The position numbers were made by a program, and so were the translations under genes. A stretch of 64,000 nt of DNA, taken from contig NZ_VORX01000009.1 in the NCBI RefSeq assembly GCF_007997285.1, positions 1 to 64,000 on the forward strand, in the 5' to 3' direction. The notes below the pieces were generated by a model. The model had not been told where the DNA came from and made no database searches. It was given only the letters and a program-made list of their open reading frames with translations. Positions 10,701 to 20,132 of this stretch are shown here, one piece after another (the stretch's first letter is position 1; each line of letters opens with the position of its first letter). Source of the stretch: Gelidibacter salicanalis (GTDB lineage Bacteria > Bacteroidota > Bacteroidia > Flavobacteriales > Flavobacteriaceae).

Positions 10701-13700
10701 CAATCGCTTCTCAAACTTTATGTTTGAATACTGCTGCCACACAACTATCGGTTACTGCAACAGGAGCCGGATTAACTTATCAATGGTATAGCAACACCAC
10801 TAACTCAAATACCGGCGGAATATCCTTAGGTGCGGGGGCAACCTCTTCAACCTATACCCCAAAAACAAATGCTGTGGGCGCTTTATATTATTATGTAACT
10901 GTCAGTGGAACTTGTACGCCGGCTTTAACTAGTAGTGTTTCAGGGAAAGTGACAGTAAATGCCCCACCAGCTATCACAGGACAACCCTCAACAACTCCTC
11001 AAACTTTATGTTTGAATGCTACTGCCACACAACTATCGGTTACAGCAACAGGAGCCGGTACAACTATTCAATGGTATAGCAACACCGCTAAATCAAATAG
11101 TGGCGGAACATCCTTAGGTTCAGGAGCAAACTCTTCAACCTACACCCCATCCACTAATGCCGCGGGAACCTTATATTATTATGCAGTGGTCAGTGGAACT
11201 TGTACTCCGCCAGTAACAAGTAATGTATCAGGATTAGTGACTGTAAATGCACCGCCTGCAATTACTGGACAACCCTCAACAACTCCTCAAACTTTATGCT
11301 TGAATGATGCTCCCACAGAACTATCAGTTACAGCAACAGGCACTGGATTAAAATATCAGTGGTACAGCAACACCGCTAACTCAAATAGTGGTGGAACATC
11401 CTTAGGTGCGGGAGCGACCTCTTCAACCTATACCCCTTTAGCAAGTGCTGCGGGAACCTTATATTATTATTATGTAATTGTCAGTGGCACCTGCACTCCG
11501 CCAGTAACTAGCAGTGTTTCAGGGTTAGTGACCGTAAATTCAGCACCTGCAATCACAGTTCAACCTTCAATATCTGCTCAAACTCTATGTTTAAATGAAA
11601 GTGCTACAGAACTATCAATAACTGCAACAGGAGCCGGACGAATGTATCAATGGTACAGCAACACCACTAACTCAAATAGTGGCGGAACATCCTTAGGTGC
11701 TGGAGCAACCTCTGCAACCTATACCCCTTTAGCAAGTGCTGCGGGAACTTTGTATTATTATGTAATTGTCAGTGGAACTTGTACTCCGCCAGTATCCAGT
11801 AATGTTTCAGGGGCTGTGACCGTAAGTACAGCGGCGGCAATTACAGTTCAACCATCAACAACTGCTCAAACTTTATGTTTGAATGCTGCTGCCACACAAC
11901 TATCAGTTACAGCTACAGGAGCTGGATTAAAATATCAGTGGTACAGCAACACTGCTAACTCAAATAGTGGCGGAACATCCTTAGGTGCCAGCGCAACCTC
12001 TGCAACCTATACCCCTTTAACAAGTACTGCCGGAACATTATATTATTATGTCAGTGTTAGTGGAACCTGTGCTCCACCAGAAACCAGTAATGTTTCAGGG
12101 TTAGTGACTGTAAATGCAGCGCCGGCAATCACAACTCAACCTTCATCAACCTCCCAAACATTATGTTTGAATGGTGCTGCCACTGAACTATCAGTCACAG
12201 CTACCGGACCAGGTTTAAGTTATCAATGGTACAGTAATACCGCTAATTCAAATAGTGGTGGAACATCCTTAGGTGCGGGAGCAACCTCTGAAAACTATAC
12301 TCCAAAAACTACTGCTAGCGGCACTTTGTATTATTATGTTATTGTTAGTGGAACTTGTACTCCTCCAGTTAAAAGTAATGTTTCAGGGTCGGTGACTGTA
12401 AATGCTCCACCTGCAATCACAGGGCAACCAGCAACATCCCAAACAATTTGTTCAGGATTCTCTGTTAGTTTTTCTGTATCCGCAACCGGAAGCGGCATTT
12501 CTTATCAGTGGCAAAAGGGAGGCACTAATATTGCCGGTGCTACAGCATCTACTTATACAATTAACAACACAATTTTAGGAGATGCAGGAACTTACACAGT
12601 TGTTGTAAAAGGCATATCTCCCTGTGGAAATGTTACCTCGACTGATGCAGTTCTTAATGTGAACGAGGATATAAAAATTGATAATCAACCTACTACTCCT
12701 CAAACAATTTGTGAAGGGAGCTCAACAACAATGTCGGTTGCGGCCACAGGAACAGGACTCAGTTATCAATGGAGAAAAGGGGGATTTCCGATTTCTAACG
12801 GGGGCAATATCACAGGTGCCACCACCAATACTTTAACTTTTACTGGAGCAACAGAAAGTAATTCAGGAAGTTACGATGTGGTAGTCAGTGCTACGGATGG
12901 TACGTGTTTACAAACCATATCAAAGCCTGCTAACCTCAAAGTAAATCCTAACAACACTATAACACTTACCTCAGCTGTAAATACAGACAATCAGACCCTA
13001 TGTATTAATACAACACTTACCGAAATCAAGTATGCCACCACTGGTGCTACTGGCGCTTTATTTTCTGGATTACCCGCTGGCATTACCGGTACTTGGGCAA
13101 ACAATACAGTTAAAATTAATGGCATAGCTACTGAAGTTGGTGGTCCATTTAATTATACCGTCACTCTTACCGGGGGGTGTGGTGACGCAGAAATAACAGG
13201 GACAATTAATGTCGATCCGTTTAATACAATAACGCTAACTTCAGCCTCGGGTACAAATGCACAATCCGTTTGTATTAATACTCCGCTAACTGATATCACC
13301 TATGCCACCACTGGTGCTACTGGAGCTACATTTTCAGGATTACCAGCTGGCGTTACCGGAACATGGATAAACAATACTGTTAAAATAAGCGGAACCCCAA
13401 CTGTAGTTGATGGTCCAACAAATTATACCGTCACACTAACCGGGGGATGCAGTGTAGCACCTATGACAGGTACAATCAATGTCGATCCAACTAATTCAAT
13501 TACGCTAACTTCAGCTTCGGGTACAGATGCACAATCCGTTTGTATTAATACTTCGCTAACTGATATCACCTATGCCACTACTGGTGCTACTGGGGCTACG
13601 TTTTCAGGATTACCAGCTGGCGTTACCGGAACTTGGGTAAACAATACCGTTAAAATAAGCGGAACCCCGACTGCAGAAGATGGTCCAACAACTTATACCG

Positions 13701-16700
13701 TCACACTAACTGGGGGATGCAGTGTAGCACCTATAACAGGGACAATTAATGTCGATCCAACTAATTCATTTACGCTAACTTCGGCTTCGGATACAGATGC
13801 ACAATCCGTTTGTAAGAATACTCCGCTAACTGATATCACCTATGCCACCACGGGTGCTACAGGAGCTACATTTTCAGGATTACCAGCTGGTGTTACCGGA
13901 ACTTGGGTAAATAATACTGTTAAAATAAGCGGAACCCCGACTGCAGCAGGTGGTCCAACAACCTATACCGTCACACTAACCGGGGGATGCAGTATAGAAC
14001 CTATAGCAGGGACAATTAATGTCGATCCAACTAATACATTTTCGCTAACTTCAGCTTCGACTTCAACTGCACAATCCGTTTGTATTGATACTCAGATTAC
14101 GAATATTACGTATGCCACCACTGGTGCTACTGGAGCTTCATTTTCTGGATTACCAGCAGGAGTAACAGGTGCATGGTCAGGAAATATTGTCACCATCAGT
14201 GGCAAGCCTACTGAAGTTGGTTCATTTGATTATACAGTAACTCTTACTGGGGGATGTATTGGAGAGAAGCCAAAGGGGACAATTACAGTTAAACCGTCTA
14301 ATACAATTACGCTAACTTCAGCTTCGGGTACGAATGCACAATCCCTTTGTGTTAATACTCCGCTTACTGATATAACATATGTAACCACTGGTGCGACTGG
14401 CGCTTCATTTTCTGGATTACCAGCTGGTGTTACCGGAACTTGGGTAAATAATATAGTTAAAATAAGTGGAACTCCAACTGCAGCAGGTGGTCCAACAATT
14501 TATACCATCACACTGACCGGTGGATGCAGTGTAGAATCTATAACAGGGACCATAAAAATTGACCCCAAACCAGTAGGAGGTGAATTATTGTTCAGTGGTC
14601 TTAATAAAGCAACATATTTAGTGTGTCATAATGCTACATCAGGCTCTGCGAGAGCTATAGAGCTTACTGGTGCGACAGGATCGGTAGTGAAATGGCAAAC
14701 AACGGATAATCCTTCCGTTCCAACTTCTTGGACAGATATTCCAAATACAGAGAATACTTACTCTTATTCTGGATATTCAGGGCTTACTAAAACAACTTTA
14801 TTTAGAGCCGTTATTTCTAGTGGCTCTTGCGGCTTAACTTACTCTAAGTTTGCCGTCATTAGCGTAATTCCTGCTGATATAAAACCAAGTCCTGTACAAG
14901 CTAGTTTTTCAGAAGTCTGTTTTGGAACACAGGTAAAATTAACTTCGCAATTAAATTATTCTACTAGTACTCAAATCGCTGGTGGAGGATCTTTTAATAA
15001 TGCGAATCCTACAGGGTGGATAATAGACGAAGATCCCGGAAATAATTTTCCGGCAAATGGTAATAATACGAGACCTAATAGATGGTCAGAAACTAATGAC
15101 CATCCTTTTGATACAAGGGATGGTTCTATCACTTTTGATTCTGGTGATAAAAAGTTTGCTATTGTGAGTGGCAAGAATCTTTCTACTATGGAAACACCCA
15201 CATTTAACACATTCGGGTTGTCTGAAGCTACCCTTCGATTCCAAGAAGCATTTATTATGAATCCGAATACAACGATGAAAATCGAATTGTCGTTAGATGG
15301 CGGAGAAAACTATACCATAGTTTTGCGTGACGGACCATTTAATATAGAGGCAGATGGAGTAGCACGGACAAAAAATTATGGGAATTTTAGTGGAAACATT
15401 AGAAGTTTTGATTTATCGCAATATGTAGGATTAGCAAATTTAAAAATTAAGTTCACCTTTGATGGAAGAAATGATCCAAATAATGATCTTAGAAGTATTT
15501 GGGCTATAGATAATATTGCTATCGCAAATCCTCCACTTAATATTGCCTCGGTTTGGACTTATACCAATGCTCAGGGGGAGGTGATAACGGTGAATAATCA
15601 GCAAAACATCACTGTCACACCTGATAAAATTGGATTGAATACATATACTATTACTTCTTTTATAGTTACTGATGACGGTAGTGAATGTAGAAGTGCTGAT
15701 CCCAATAATTCTGAAACTGTTAGTATTTACGTATTCGACAAATATACTTCAACTGCTAAAGCGCCGTCTCCAGCAGCCTGCGGTAAAAACGATTTCCAAT
15801 TAGAGGCTCAATTAAAAGGACTGAAACAGGGGAGTAGTCTTACTTTTCCAACGCCAGACGGTTATGACGCTCCATTCTGGGAAGTTGTAGGAATTGCACC
15901 AACGGATTATTCTTTTTCGAATCCAGATTCAAATGATACTTCGGATCCTATTAAAAATCCTAATGCAATTTTTAATGCACTTAATGAAGGAGCGTATACA
16001 CTACGATGGACAATGAGCCGTAGCGTCAATGATATCAGAGTAAATCCTTGTCCACCTGTCTATACTTCAATTGTAATAAATGTACAAAATTGTATCGCCC
16101 TTGATTTTGATGGCGTAGATGATTTTGTTGATATTGGCGATTATACTGGGAATTATAGTATAGAAGCCTGGATCCGTCCTGAAGCTTCTACGGGAACTAT
16201 CATAAGTACTAAAAATCGGGAAATTAATATGTCCAACCTTCCAACTGTTATTCCTAATACCAGATGGTATCATATTGCTGTTGATTCAAATGGTCAATTA
16301 TATTTGGACGGTATTAATACAGGTACAACAATATCCGCCTCTGGAACAAGTCGATCTTTCATTGGTGCAAAATGGACACCTCCAAATGCCACGAACTTTT
16401 TCTCTGGATGGATAGAAGAAGTCCGTATATGGAATGGAAATATTTCGCAAGATCAAATTAGATTCTTAATGAACCAAAGATTACAATCAGGCGCAAATAT
16501 TGGTGTAGAAATCCCAATGCCTGCTCCAGGGCTTCCATATACAAATCTTGTAGGTTATTATAAGTTGCTATCAAATAACATATTGAGCGGTGGTTATACG
16601 CCTAACTTGGCTAGTACTGCAAATGGTAAATTAAGAAATATGACAACCTTACAGGAAAATTCTGCCCCATTGCCATATGTTACAAAAGCTGACGGTAGCT

Positions 16701-18568
16701 GGAATACCATAGGTGCTGGAACACCATGGAGTTATGGAGATTCTGTTTGGGATTATCCAAATAGTACAGGTTTTAACAATACGCCTATTGATTGGAATAT
16801 CGTTAGAACTTCAAACAATATTTTATCGGGAGATAAAGATATTACAGTCCTTGGTTTACTAGTAGATGCTAATAAATTGAGCATTAAAGATCCAACAGTT
16901 ACAATAAAACCTGAAGAAAATGATGGTCAAGGTTTACGAGTCACGCATTACTTAAAACTTAACGGTATCATAGATCTTGTTGGAGAGTCACAACTAATAC
17001 AAGATGAAGGTGGAATTTTAGATCCAGCTAGTACTGGAAACATAAAACGTGACCAACAAGGGACAGGCAACTTATATAATTATAACTATTGGGGATCTCC
17101 AGTAGTCTCACAAGGCGGTGCCGCAAATAGTTTTACAATTGCGAGCGTACTAAAAGATGGTACGTCATCTGCTTCTCCAGGTACAATTACGTGGACTACA
17201 GGTCGGGATGGCACTCCAGGACCGCCAATTCAAATAAGTAGTCGTTGGCTGACCACATACGCTAATAGTGTTTCTAACACTTATAGTGCTTGGGTAAGAA
17301 TAAATGAGGGTACCGTGATTAATTCTGGGTTAGGATACACCATGAAAGGCAGTGGCGCAACTACTGCTACTCAAAACTATGTATTTATAGGAAAACCAAA
17401 TAATGGTACTATTACAAATTTAATTTCTGCAGGTAATGATGCATTAATTGGTAATCCGTATCCATCTGCTATTGATGCCGATGAATTCATCAAAGATAAT
17501 ATAAGTAGTCTTGGAAATGTTTCTTTAAAATTTTGGGATCACTTCGGCGTTAACAATACGCATATTTTACGAGAGTATGAAGGCGGTTATGCTACTTATA
17601 ACCTTAGTGGTGGCATAATGGCAGTTAAACCTCTTCCTACCGCTGATGGGGTGGTTATAGTAGGTGGAAATGGAGTAAAACGTCCTGGACGATATATACC
17701 TGTTGGTCAAGGATTTTTTGTATCAGCTGATAGCACTAAAGGTGGTGACATAATTTTTAAAAATAGTCAGAGAGTATTCCAACGTGAAGTTGATGGTAGC
17801 TCAATATTTTTAAGAGGGGTTGATGGAGGTAAGTCTGGAGGCTCCAATTACAAAACTAATACTCCTAAGAAAGATTCAATTAAACGTATACGTTTAGAAT
17901 TTAAATCTCCAGAAGGCGGCATTCGTCCATTGTTATTAGGATTTGTTCCGAATAATTTAGCAACTGATGGTGTGGATTATGGCTATGATGCGGTAAATAG
18001 AGATGCATTCCCAAATGATTTATCTTGGTTAATTAATGAATCGAAATACATTATTCAGGGTGTAGGTGCTTTTGAAGATACCAAGAAATTTCCTTTCGCT
18101 ATGCAATTGTCAAAAGATGGTGCTATAGAGATTAAACTGACGGAATTGGAAAATTTCAGTGAGGACATAGCTGTTTATATTTATGATTCACTGTTAGATA
18201 CCTATCATCAAATTAATAACACCAGTTTTGAAATTTCGCTCAGTGCAGGAAATTATGACAAACGTTTCTATTTGGCCTTCAAGGACGACAACACCTTATC
18301 TATCATAGATGAAGACTTCAAAAATGTCGTGGTGAAATTTTTACAGAATACCGATGAAATCTTTATTCAAACGCCAAACGAGGTTCACGTAAAACAAGTG
18401 TATTTGGTGAACATTATCGGACAAACCGTGCAAGCGTGGAACGCTACCAATACGACCATCTCCAATGAGATGAAGATTCCGGTGCGAAACTTGCCAGATG
18501 GTAACTATGTGATAAAAATCCAAACCGATACAGGCATTGTTAATAAGAAGATTGTGCTTAAGTTTTAA
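7739..18568 (+). CDS. Giant secreted Ig-like repeat surface protein with LamG-like domain and T9SS sorting domain
   Basis: 3609 residues starting with a Sec signal peptide (KNFYLFTISYILLALLAYP, cleavage near SFS). Three repeat blocks follow: class A, six units of about 81 residues (about 208-696; VCxGG...WTGP...ATVSGC); class B, six units of 96 residues (about 982-1559; QTLCLN...QWYSN...SGTCTPP); two other Ig-like units (about 1560-1740); and class C, six units of 90 residues (about 1742-2279; QSVCIN...TTGATGA...LTGGC). After a spacer come a LamG-like domain (about 2786-2920), the conserved C-terminal section shared with the preceding giant protein, and a T9SS sorting domain ending IVLKF. Every repeat class has one early and one late Cys, suggesting a disulfide in each Ig fold. 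It is probably a cell-surface adhesin or stalk protein; the ligand is unknown. It was probably duplicated from its upstream neighbour with replacement of the repeat region. Confidence 0.92.
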   Translation: MKNFYLFTISYILLALLAYPSFSKTKVDATIYTSTEINRDTYYGFKIETVKPRFKGLDVSGFTSSQYLFINRFQSKTLKQETHTLLNAWATYQAFSLSSLFYSKMILEDSARPYACSATVTISSDATNNTICAGNSVIFTATSVNGGSAPKYQWQVNAVNVGTSSTINTFTPPQPLQNGHVVTVILTSDLVDCGTLNTVSDNLTIAVNPIPSAPTAGNDGPVCEGGIIHLTAGTINGATYSWIGPNSFTSTDQNPTVSGASAAMAGTYNVTATVSGCTSNAGSTNVIVNPIPSAPTASSNGPVCEGGTIELTASFITGATYYWTGPNNFTSTAQNPIISGATAPMDGIYSVSATVSGCTSEAANTSVIVNPIPSAPVANNAGPVCAGGTINLTASTIADATYSWIGPNGFTSTAQNPVITNAAAAMAGIYNVTATVSGCTSSIGTTTVVVNPIPSAPTAGSNGPVCVGGTINLTASTFAGAIYSWTGPGGFSSSTQNPSISVATAAMNGTYSVTATVSGCTSIAGTTEVIVNPIPTAPTAGSNGPVCVGETINLTATAISGATYSWTGPNNFTSTAQSPSISVASAAMAGNYNVTATVSGSGCTSNVGTINVVVNPIPSAPTTISNISVCANGTINLTASTISGATYSWTGPNGFTSNTQNPSISSATGATAGNYNVTATVSGCTSGVATTTVVVNPTVTPTVSITSSSTSICATAPSGSTPVTFTATPVNGGTSPSYQWKNGTTSVGTNSPTYVANSLAIGSQISVVMTSSATCTSSATATSDIIPMTSYTPPTKPVFVASSGNVNVKSGICPPASGLIYRVNSDDNISNYDWSIPNGWVITNGAGTNTITVDVTGAAGSGGNYNIRANAKNTCGTSSQETLVVSVNKSASLYAGLDASICMGGSIALSGENNGYANKFNWTANPAVGAFSNSTDLKPTYTPPASYTGIIKLSFISTQEPGNVNCPVVADEMILTVNAPPAITAQPSIASQTLCLNTAATQLSVTATGAGLTYQWYSNTTNSNTGGISLGAGATSSTYTPKTNAVGALYYYVTVSGTCTPALTSSVSGKVTVNAPPAITGQPSTTPQTLCLNATATQLSVTATGAGTTIQWYSNTAKSNSGGTSLGSGANSSTYTPSTNAAGTLYYYAVVSGTCTPPVTSNVSGLVTVNAPPAITGQPSTTPQTLCLNDAPTELSVTATGTGLKYQWYSNTANSNSGGTSLGAGATSSTYTPLASAAGTLYYYYVIVSGTCTPPVTSSVSGLVTVNSAPAITVQPSISAQTLCLNESATELSITATGAGRMYQWYSNTTNSNSGGTSLGAGATSATYTPLASAAGTLYYYVIVSGTCTPPVSSNVSGAVTVSTAAAITVQPSTTAQTLCLNAAATQLSVTATGAGLKYQWYSNTANSNSGGTSLGASATSATYTPLTSTAGTLYYYVSVSGTCAPPETSNVSGLVTVNAAPAITTQPSSTSQTLCLNGAATELSVTATGPGLSYQWYSNTANSNSGGTSLGAGATSENYTPKTTASGTLYYYVIVSGTCTPPVKSNVSGSVTVNAPPAITGQPATSQTICSGFSVSFSVSATGSGISYQWQKGGTNIAGATASTYTINNTILGDAGTYTVVVKGISPCGNVTSTDAVLNVNEDIKIDNQPTTPQTICEGSSTTMSVAATGTGLSYQWRKGGFPISNGGNITGATTNTLTFTGATESNSGSYDVVVSATDGTCLQTISKPANLKVNPNNTITLTSAVNTDNQTLCINTTLTEIKYATTGATGALFSGLPAGITGTWANNTVKINGIATEVGGPFNYTVTLTGGCGDAEITGTINVDPFNTITLTSASGTNAQSVCINTPLTDITYATTGATGATFSGLPAGVTGTWINNTVKISGTPTVVDGPTNYTVTLTGGCSVAPMTGTINVDPTNSITLTSASGTDAQSVCINTSLTDITYATTGATGATFSGLPAGVTGTWVNNTVKISGTPTAEDGPTTYTVTLTGGCSVAPITGTINVDPTNSFTLTSASDTDAQSVCKNTPLTDITYATTGATGATFSGLPAGVTGTWVNNTVKISGTPTAAGGPTTYTVTLTGGCSIEPIAGTINVDPTNTFSLTSASTSTAQSVCIDTQITNITYATTGATGASFSGLPAGVTGAWSGNIVTISGKPTEVGSFDYTVTLTGGCIGEKPKGTITVKPSNTITLTSASGTNAQSLCVNTPLTDITYVTTGATGASFSGLPAGVTGTWVNNIVKISGTPTAAGGPTIYTITLTGGCSVESITGTIKIDPKPVGGELLFSGLNKATYLVCHNATSGSARAIELTGATGSVVKWQTTDNPSVPTSWTDIPNTENTYSYSGYSGLTKTTLFRAVISSGSCGLTYSKFAVISVIPADIKPSPVQASFSEVCFGTQVKLTSQLNYSTSTQIAGGGSFNNANPTGWIIDEDPGNNFPANGNNTRPNRWSETNDHPFDTRDGSITFDSGDKKFAIVSGKNLSTMETPTFNTFGLSEATLRFQEAFIMNPNTTMKIELSLDGGENYTIVLRDGPFNIEADGVARTKNYGNFSGNIRSFDLSQYVGLANLKIKFTFDGRNDPNNDLRSIWAIDNIAIANPPLNIASVWTYTNAQGEVITVNNQQNITVTPDKIGLNTYTITSFIVTDDGSECRSADPNNSETVSIYVFDKYTSTAKAPSPAACGKNDFQLEAQLKGLKQGSSLTFPTPDGYDAPFWEVVGIAPTDYSFSNPDSNDTSDPIKNPNAIFNALNEGAYTLRWTMSRSVNDIRVNPCPPVYTSIVINVQNCIALDFDGVDDFVDIGDYTGNYSIEAWIRPEASTGTIISTKNREINMSNLPTVIPNTRWYHIAVDSNGQLYLDGINTGTTISASGTSRSFIGAKWTPPNATNFFSGWIEEVRIWNGNISQDQIRFLMNQRLQSGANIGVEIPMPAPGLPYTNLVGYYKLLSNNILSGGYTPNLASTANGKLRNMTTLQENSAPLPYVTKADGSWNTIGAGTPWSYGDSVWDYPNSTGFNNTPIDWNIVRTSNNILSGDKDITVLGLLVDANKLSIKDPTVTIKPEENDGQGLRVTHYLKLNGIIDLVGESQLIQDEGGILDPASTGNIKRDQQGTGNLYNYNYWGSPVVSQGGAANSFTIASVLKDGTSSASPGTITWTTGRDGTPGPPIQISSRWLTTYANSVSNTYSAWVRINEGTVINSGLGYTMKGSGATTATQNYVFIGKPNNGTITNLISAGNDALIGNPYPSAIDADEFIKDNISSLGNVSLKFWDHFGVNNTHILREYEGGYATYNLSGGIMAVKPLPTADGVVIVGGNGVKRPGRYIPVGQGFFVSADSTKGGDIIFKNSQRVFQREVDGSSIFLRGVDGGKSGGSNYKTNTPKKDSIKRIRLEFKSPEGGIRPLLLGFVPNNLATDGVDYGYDAVNRDAFPNDLSWLINESKYIIQGVGAFEDTKKFPFAMQLSKDGAIEIKLTELENFSEDIAVYIYDSLLDTYHQINNTSFEISLSAGNYDKRFYLAFKDDNTLSIIDEDFKNVVVKFLQNTDEIFIQTPNEVHVKQVYLVNIIGQTVQAWNATNTTISNEMKIPVRNLPDGNYVIKIQTDTGIVNKKIVLKF
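8360..9823 (+). repeat. Class A repeats, six units of 243 bp (one 249)
   Basis: The phrase AATCCAATTCC recurs at 8360, 8603, 8846, 9089, 9332 and 9581, with a degenerate form at 9824. Spacing is 243 bp except one 249-bp unit that carries a two-codon insertion (VSGSGC). The period equals that of the HYR repeats in the neighbouring gene although the sequences are unrelated. Confidence 0.93.
10682..12412 (+). repeat. Class B repeats, six units of 288 bp (one 291)
   Basis: Units begin at the [GA]-I-T-x-QP motif at about 10682, 10970, 11258, 11549, 11837 and 12125. One unit is 3 bp longer because of an extra Tyr codon in the LYYY strand. DNA identity between units is high. Confidence 0.92.
12962..14575 (+). 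repeat. Class C repeats, six units of about 270 bp
   Basis: The phrase ACGCTAACTTCAGC and variants recurs at 12962, 13232, 13502, 13772, 14042 and 14309 (spacing 270, last 267). The middle four copies are very similar at DNA level; the outer two are more diverged. Confidence 0.92.
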
Positions 18569-18608
18569 GAGTATGATGTAGATAACTAGCTCATTGCATA
18601 CAATTCCT

Positions 18609-18650
18609 AAAACCGTTTTCATCCTTGAGATGGGAACGGTTTTTTCTTTT
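18609..18650 (+). terminator. Intrinsic terminator after the second giant gene
   Basis: The stem AACCGTTTTCATC / GATGGGAACGGTT (two G-T pairs) has a TTGA loop and is followed by a T-rich run. It lies 40 nt after the stop. Confidence 0.85.
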
Positions 18651-18872
18651 AAGAAAGATGCGCCATTTATGGGATCGGGGTTATGGGTAATCAGTAGTTG
18701 ACTAATTGCTTTTATATTATAAGGTTACTACTCTAATGGTAATATGACTGCGCTCAAGTTCAGAAACTAACATATTGAGAAGATCATAAGTAGATGTTTT
18801 AGATCCTAAAATTCAGAAGGGGAGAGATGGAAGAGGTAAGTTGTATTGTTTTTAAATGTGTCTACAAACCAC
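18651..18872. other. Intergenic region, nothing recognised
   Basis: About 220 bp between convergent transcription units, bounded by a plus-strand and a minus-strand terminator. No open frame, repeat or promoter-like motif stands out. Confidence 0.6.
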
Positions 18873-18905
18873 AAAAAAACCGCCCCAGATGTAGGAGCGG
18901 TTTGT
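18873..18905 (-). terminator. Intrinsic terminator of the nrnA-gldI-immunophilin operon
   Basis: Read on the minus strand, AACCGCTCC and GGGGCGGTT flank a 7-nt loop and are followed by seven T residues. It lies about 65 nt after the stop of the last gene. Confidence 0.85.
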
Positions 18906-18968
18906 TATGTAAGTCGTTTTAGTTTACCTGTAGAATCACAGGTTACTAAACGCCTCTAAGTTTTTTAG

Positions 18969-20129
18969 TTACTTCTCAATCCCTACCATTTCAATGATAA
19001 AAATCAAATCCGTTCCTGGAGGAATCACACGATTACCGCGTTCGCCGTAAGCCAAGTGCGATGGCAAAAAGAAGTAGGATTTATCACCCACACGCATTTG
19101 TGACGCGGCTTCTCTGAATCCAGCGATCATCGGGGCATCAGGTCCAATTTTAGTAGGCATTGGGCCGTACATCTGAGCCTGATCTTTTTGCTCATTATAC
19201 ATGCCGTAGTTTTCTTCTACACTTTTAACGTTACTATCAAACAAACGGCCGTCTGTAAAGTAGCCTTCGTAATACAGTTGTGCCGTATCGCCAGTTTTTG
19301 GCTTCTCACCGGCACCTTTTGTAATATTGTACATCTTCAATCCTGAAGCCAATGTTTTAGCCTTTCCTTCATACGTGTCTAATGCAGGCTTCATGTCAGC
19401 AGCAGCGGTAGCAGTTTTCTCGTCTCTCTCTTTTTGTGCAGCTTCTGCTTGAGCAAGACGTTCTTTTTCTTCTTCTTCAGCCTTAGCAAAATGCTCTTTA
19501 AATAGTACGGGAGCATCAAAGTTTTTAGCGTCTTTCCCTTTTCTGATGATGTTGACTTCTTCCATAATTACCGGATCGACAGGTTTATCGCCTGGTGCTG
19601 TTTCAACACCTGCTAAGGTGTGTAACACATCTTCTCCCATAACGATATATCCAAAAACATTATACCCACCGTCTAAATTTGGGGTTGCACCTTCAGTGAT
19701 GAAAAACTGGCTGCCATTAGTGTTTGGACCAGAATTGGCCATAGATAAGGTCCCTACTTTATCGTGTTTCAGATCTTCAGAAATTTCATTGTTGAACTTA
19801 TAGCCGGGACTACCACTTCCTGTACCAGTCGGGTCGCCACCTTGAATCATGAATTCGTCAATTATTCTGTGAAAGGTCAACCCATTGTAGTATTTTTTAC
19901 CAATATAAGCGCTGTCTACAAGCGTATTGGTGCCTTCTGCCAATGAAATGAAATTGGCAACGGTTACCGGGGCTTTTTGGTATTCCAAACGGAAGACCAT
20001 CGTCCCTTTATTGGTGATAATTTCTGTGTACAATCCATCTTCTAAATCTGGATATTTGTCATTACAGGCTGTTGCTGTAATAAGGAGCATTACTAATAAC
20101 AGGCCAAAGCCTTTTCTAATCAATCGCAT
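18969..20129 (-). CDS. Dual-domain immunophilin lipoprotein: cyclophilin plus FKBP peptidyl-prolyl isomerase
   Basis: 386 residues. A lipoprotein signal with Cys after ITATA (lipobox) places it in the periplasm, membrane-anchored. Residues about 35-200 are a cyclophilin-type isomerase domain (FHRII, FMIQGGDPTGTG, MANSGPNTNGSQFFI). A charged Glu/Lys/Ala-rich linker (about 210-255, likely coiled coil) leads to an FKBP domain (about 280-386; FDSN, GFREA..M..G, PSHLAYG, IPP.TDLIF). Both isomerase families in one chain is a recognised but uncommon arrangement; dual-family immunophilins have been described, including one from Flavobacterium. It presumably folds envelope or secreted proteins. Only 3 nt separate it from gldI upstream, and a terminator follows, so it is the last gene of the operon. 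Confidence 0.93.
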   Translation of the reverse strand: MRLIRKGFGLLLVMLLITATACNDKYPDLEDGLYTEIITNKGTMVFRLEYQKAPVTVANFISLAEGTNTLVDSAYIGKKYYNGLTFHRIIDEFMIQGGDPTGTGSGSPGYKFNNEISEDLKHDKVGTLSMANSGPNTNGSQFFITEGATPNLDGGYNVFGYIVMGEDVLHTLAGVETAPGDKPVDPVIMEEVNIIRKGKDAKNFDAPVLFKEHFAKAEEEEKERLAQAEAAQKERDEKTATAAADMKPALDTYEGKAKTLASGLKMYNITKGAGEKPKTGDTAQLYYEGYFTDGRLFDSNVKSVEENYGMYNEQKDQAQMYGPMPTKIGPDAPMIAGFREAASQMRVGDKSYFFLPSHLAYGERGNRVIPPGTDLIFIIEMVGIEK

Positions 20130-20132
20130 AGT

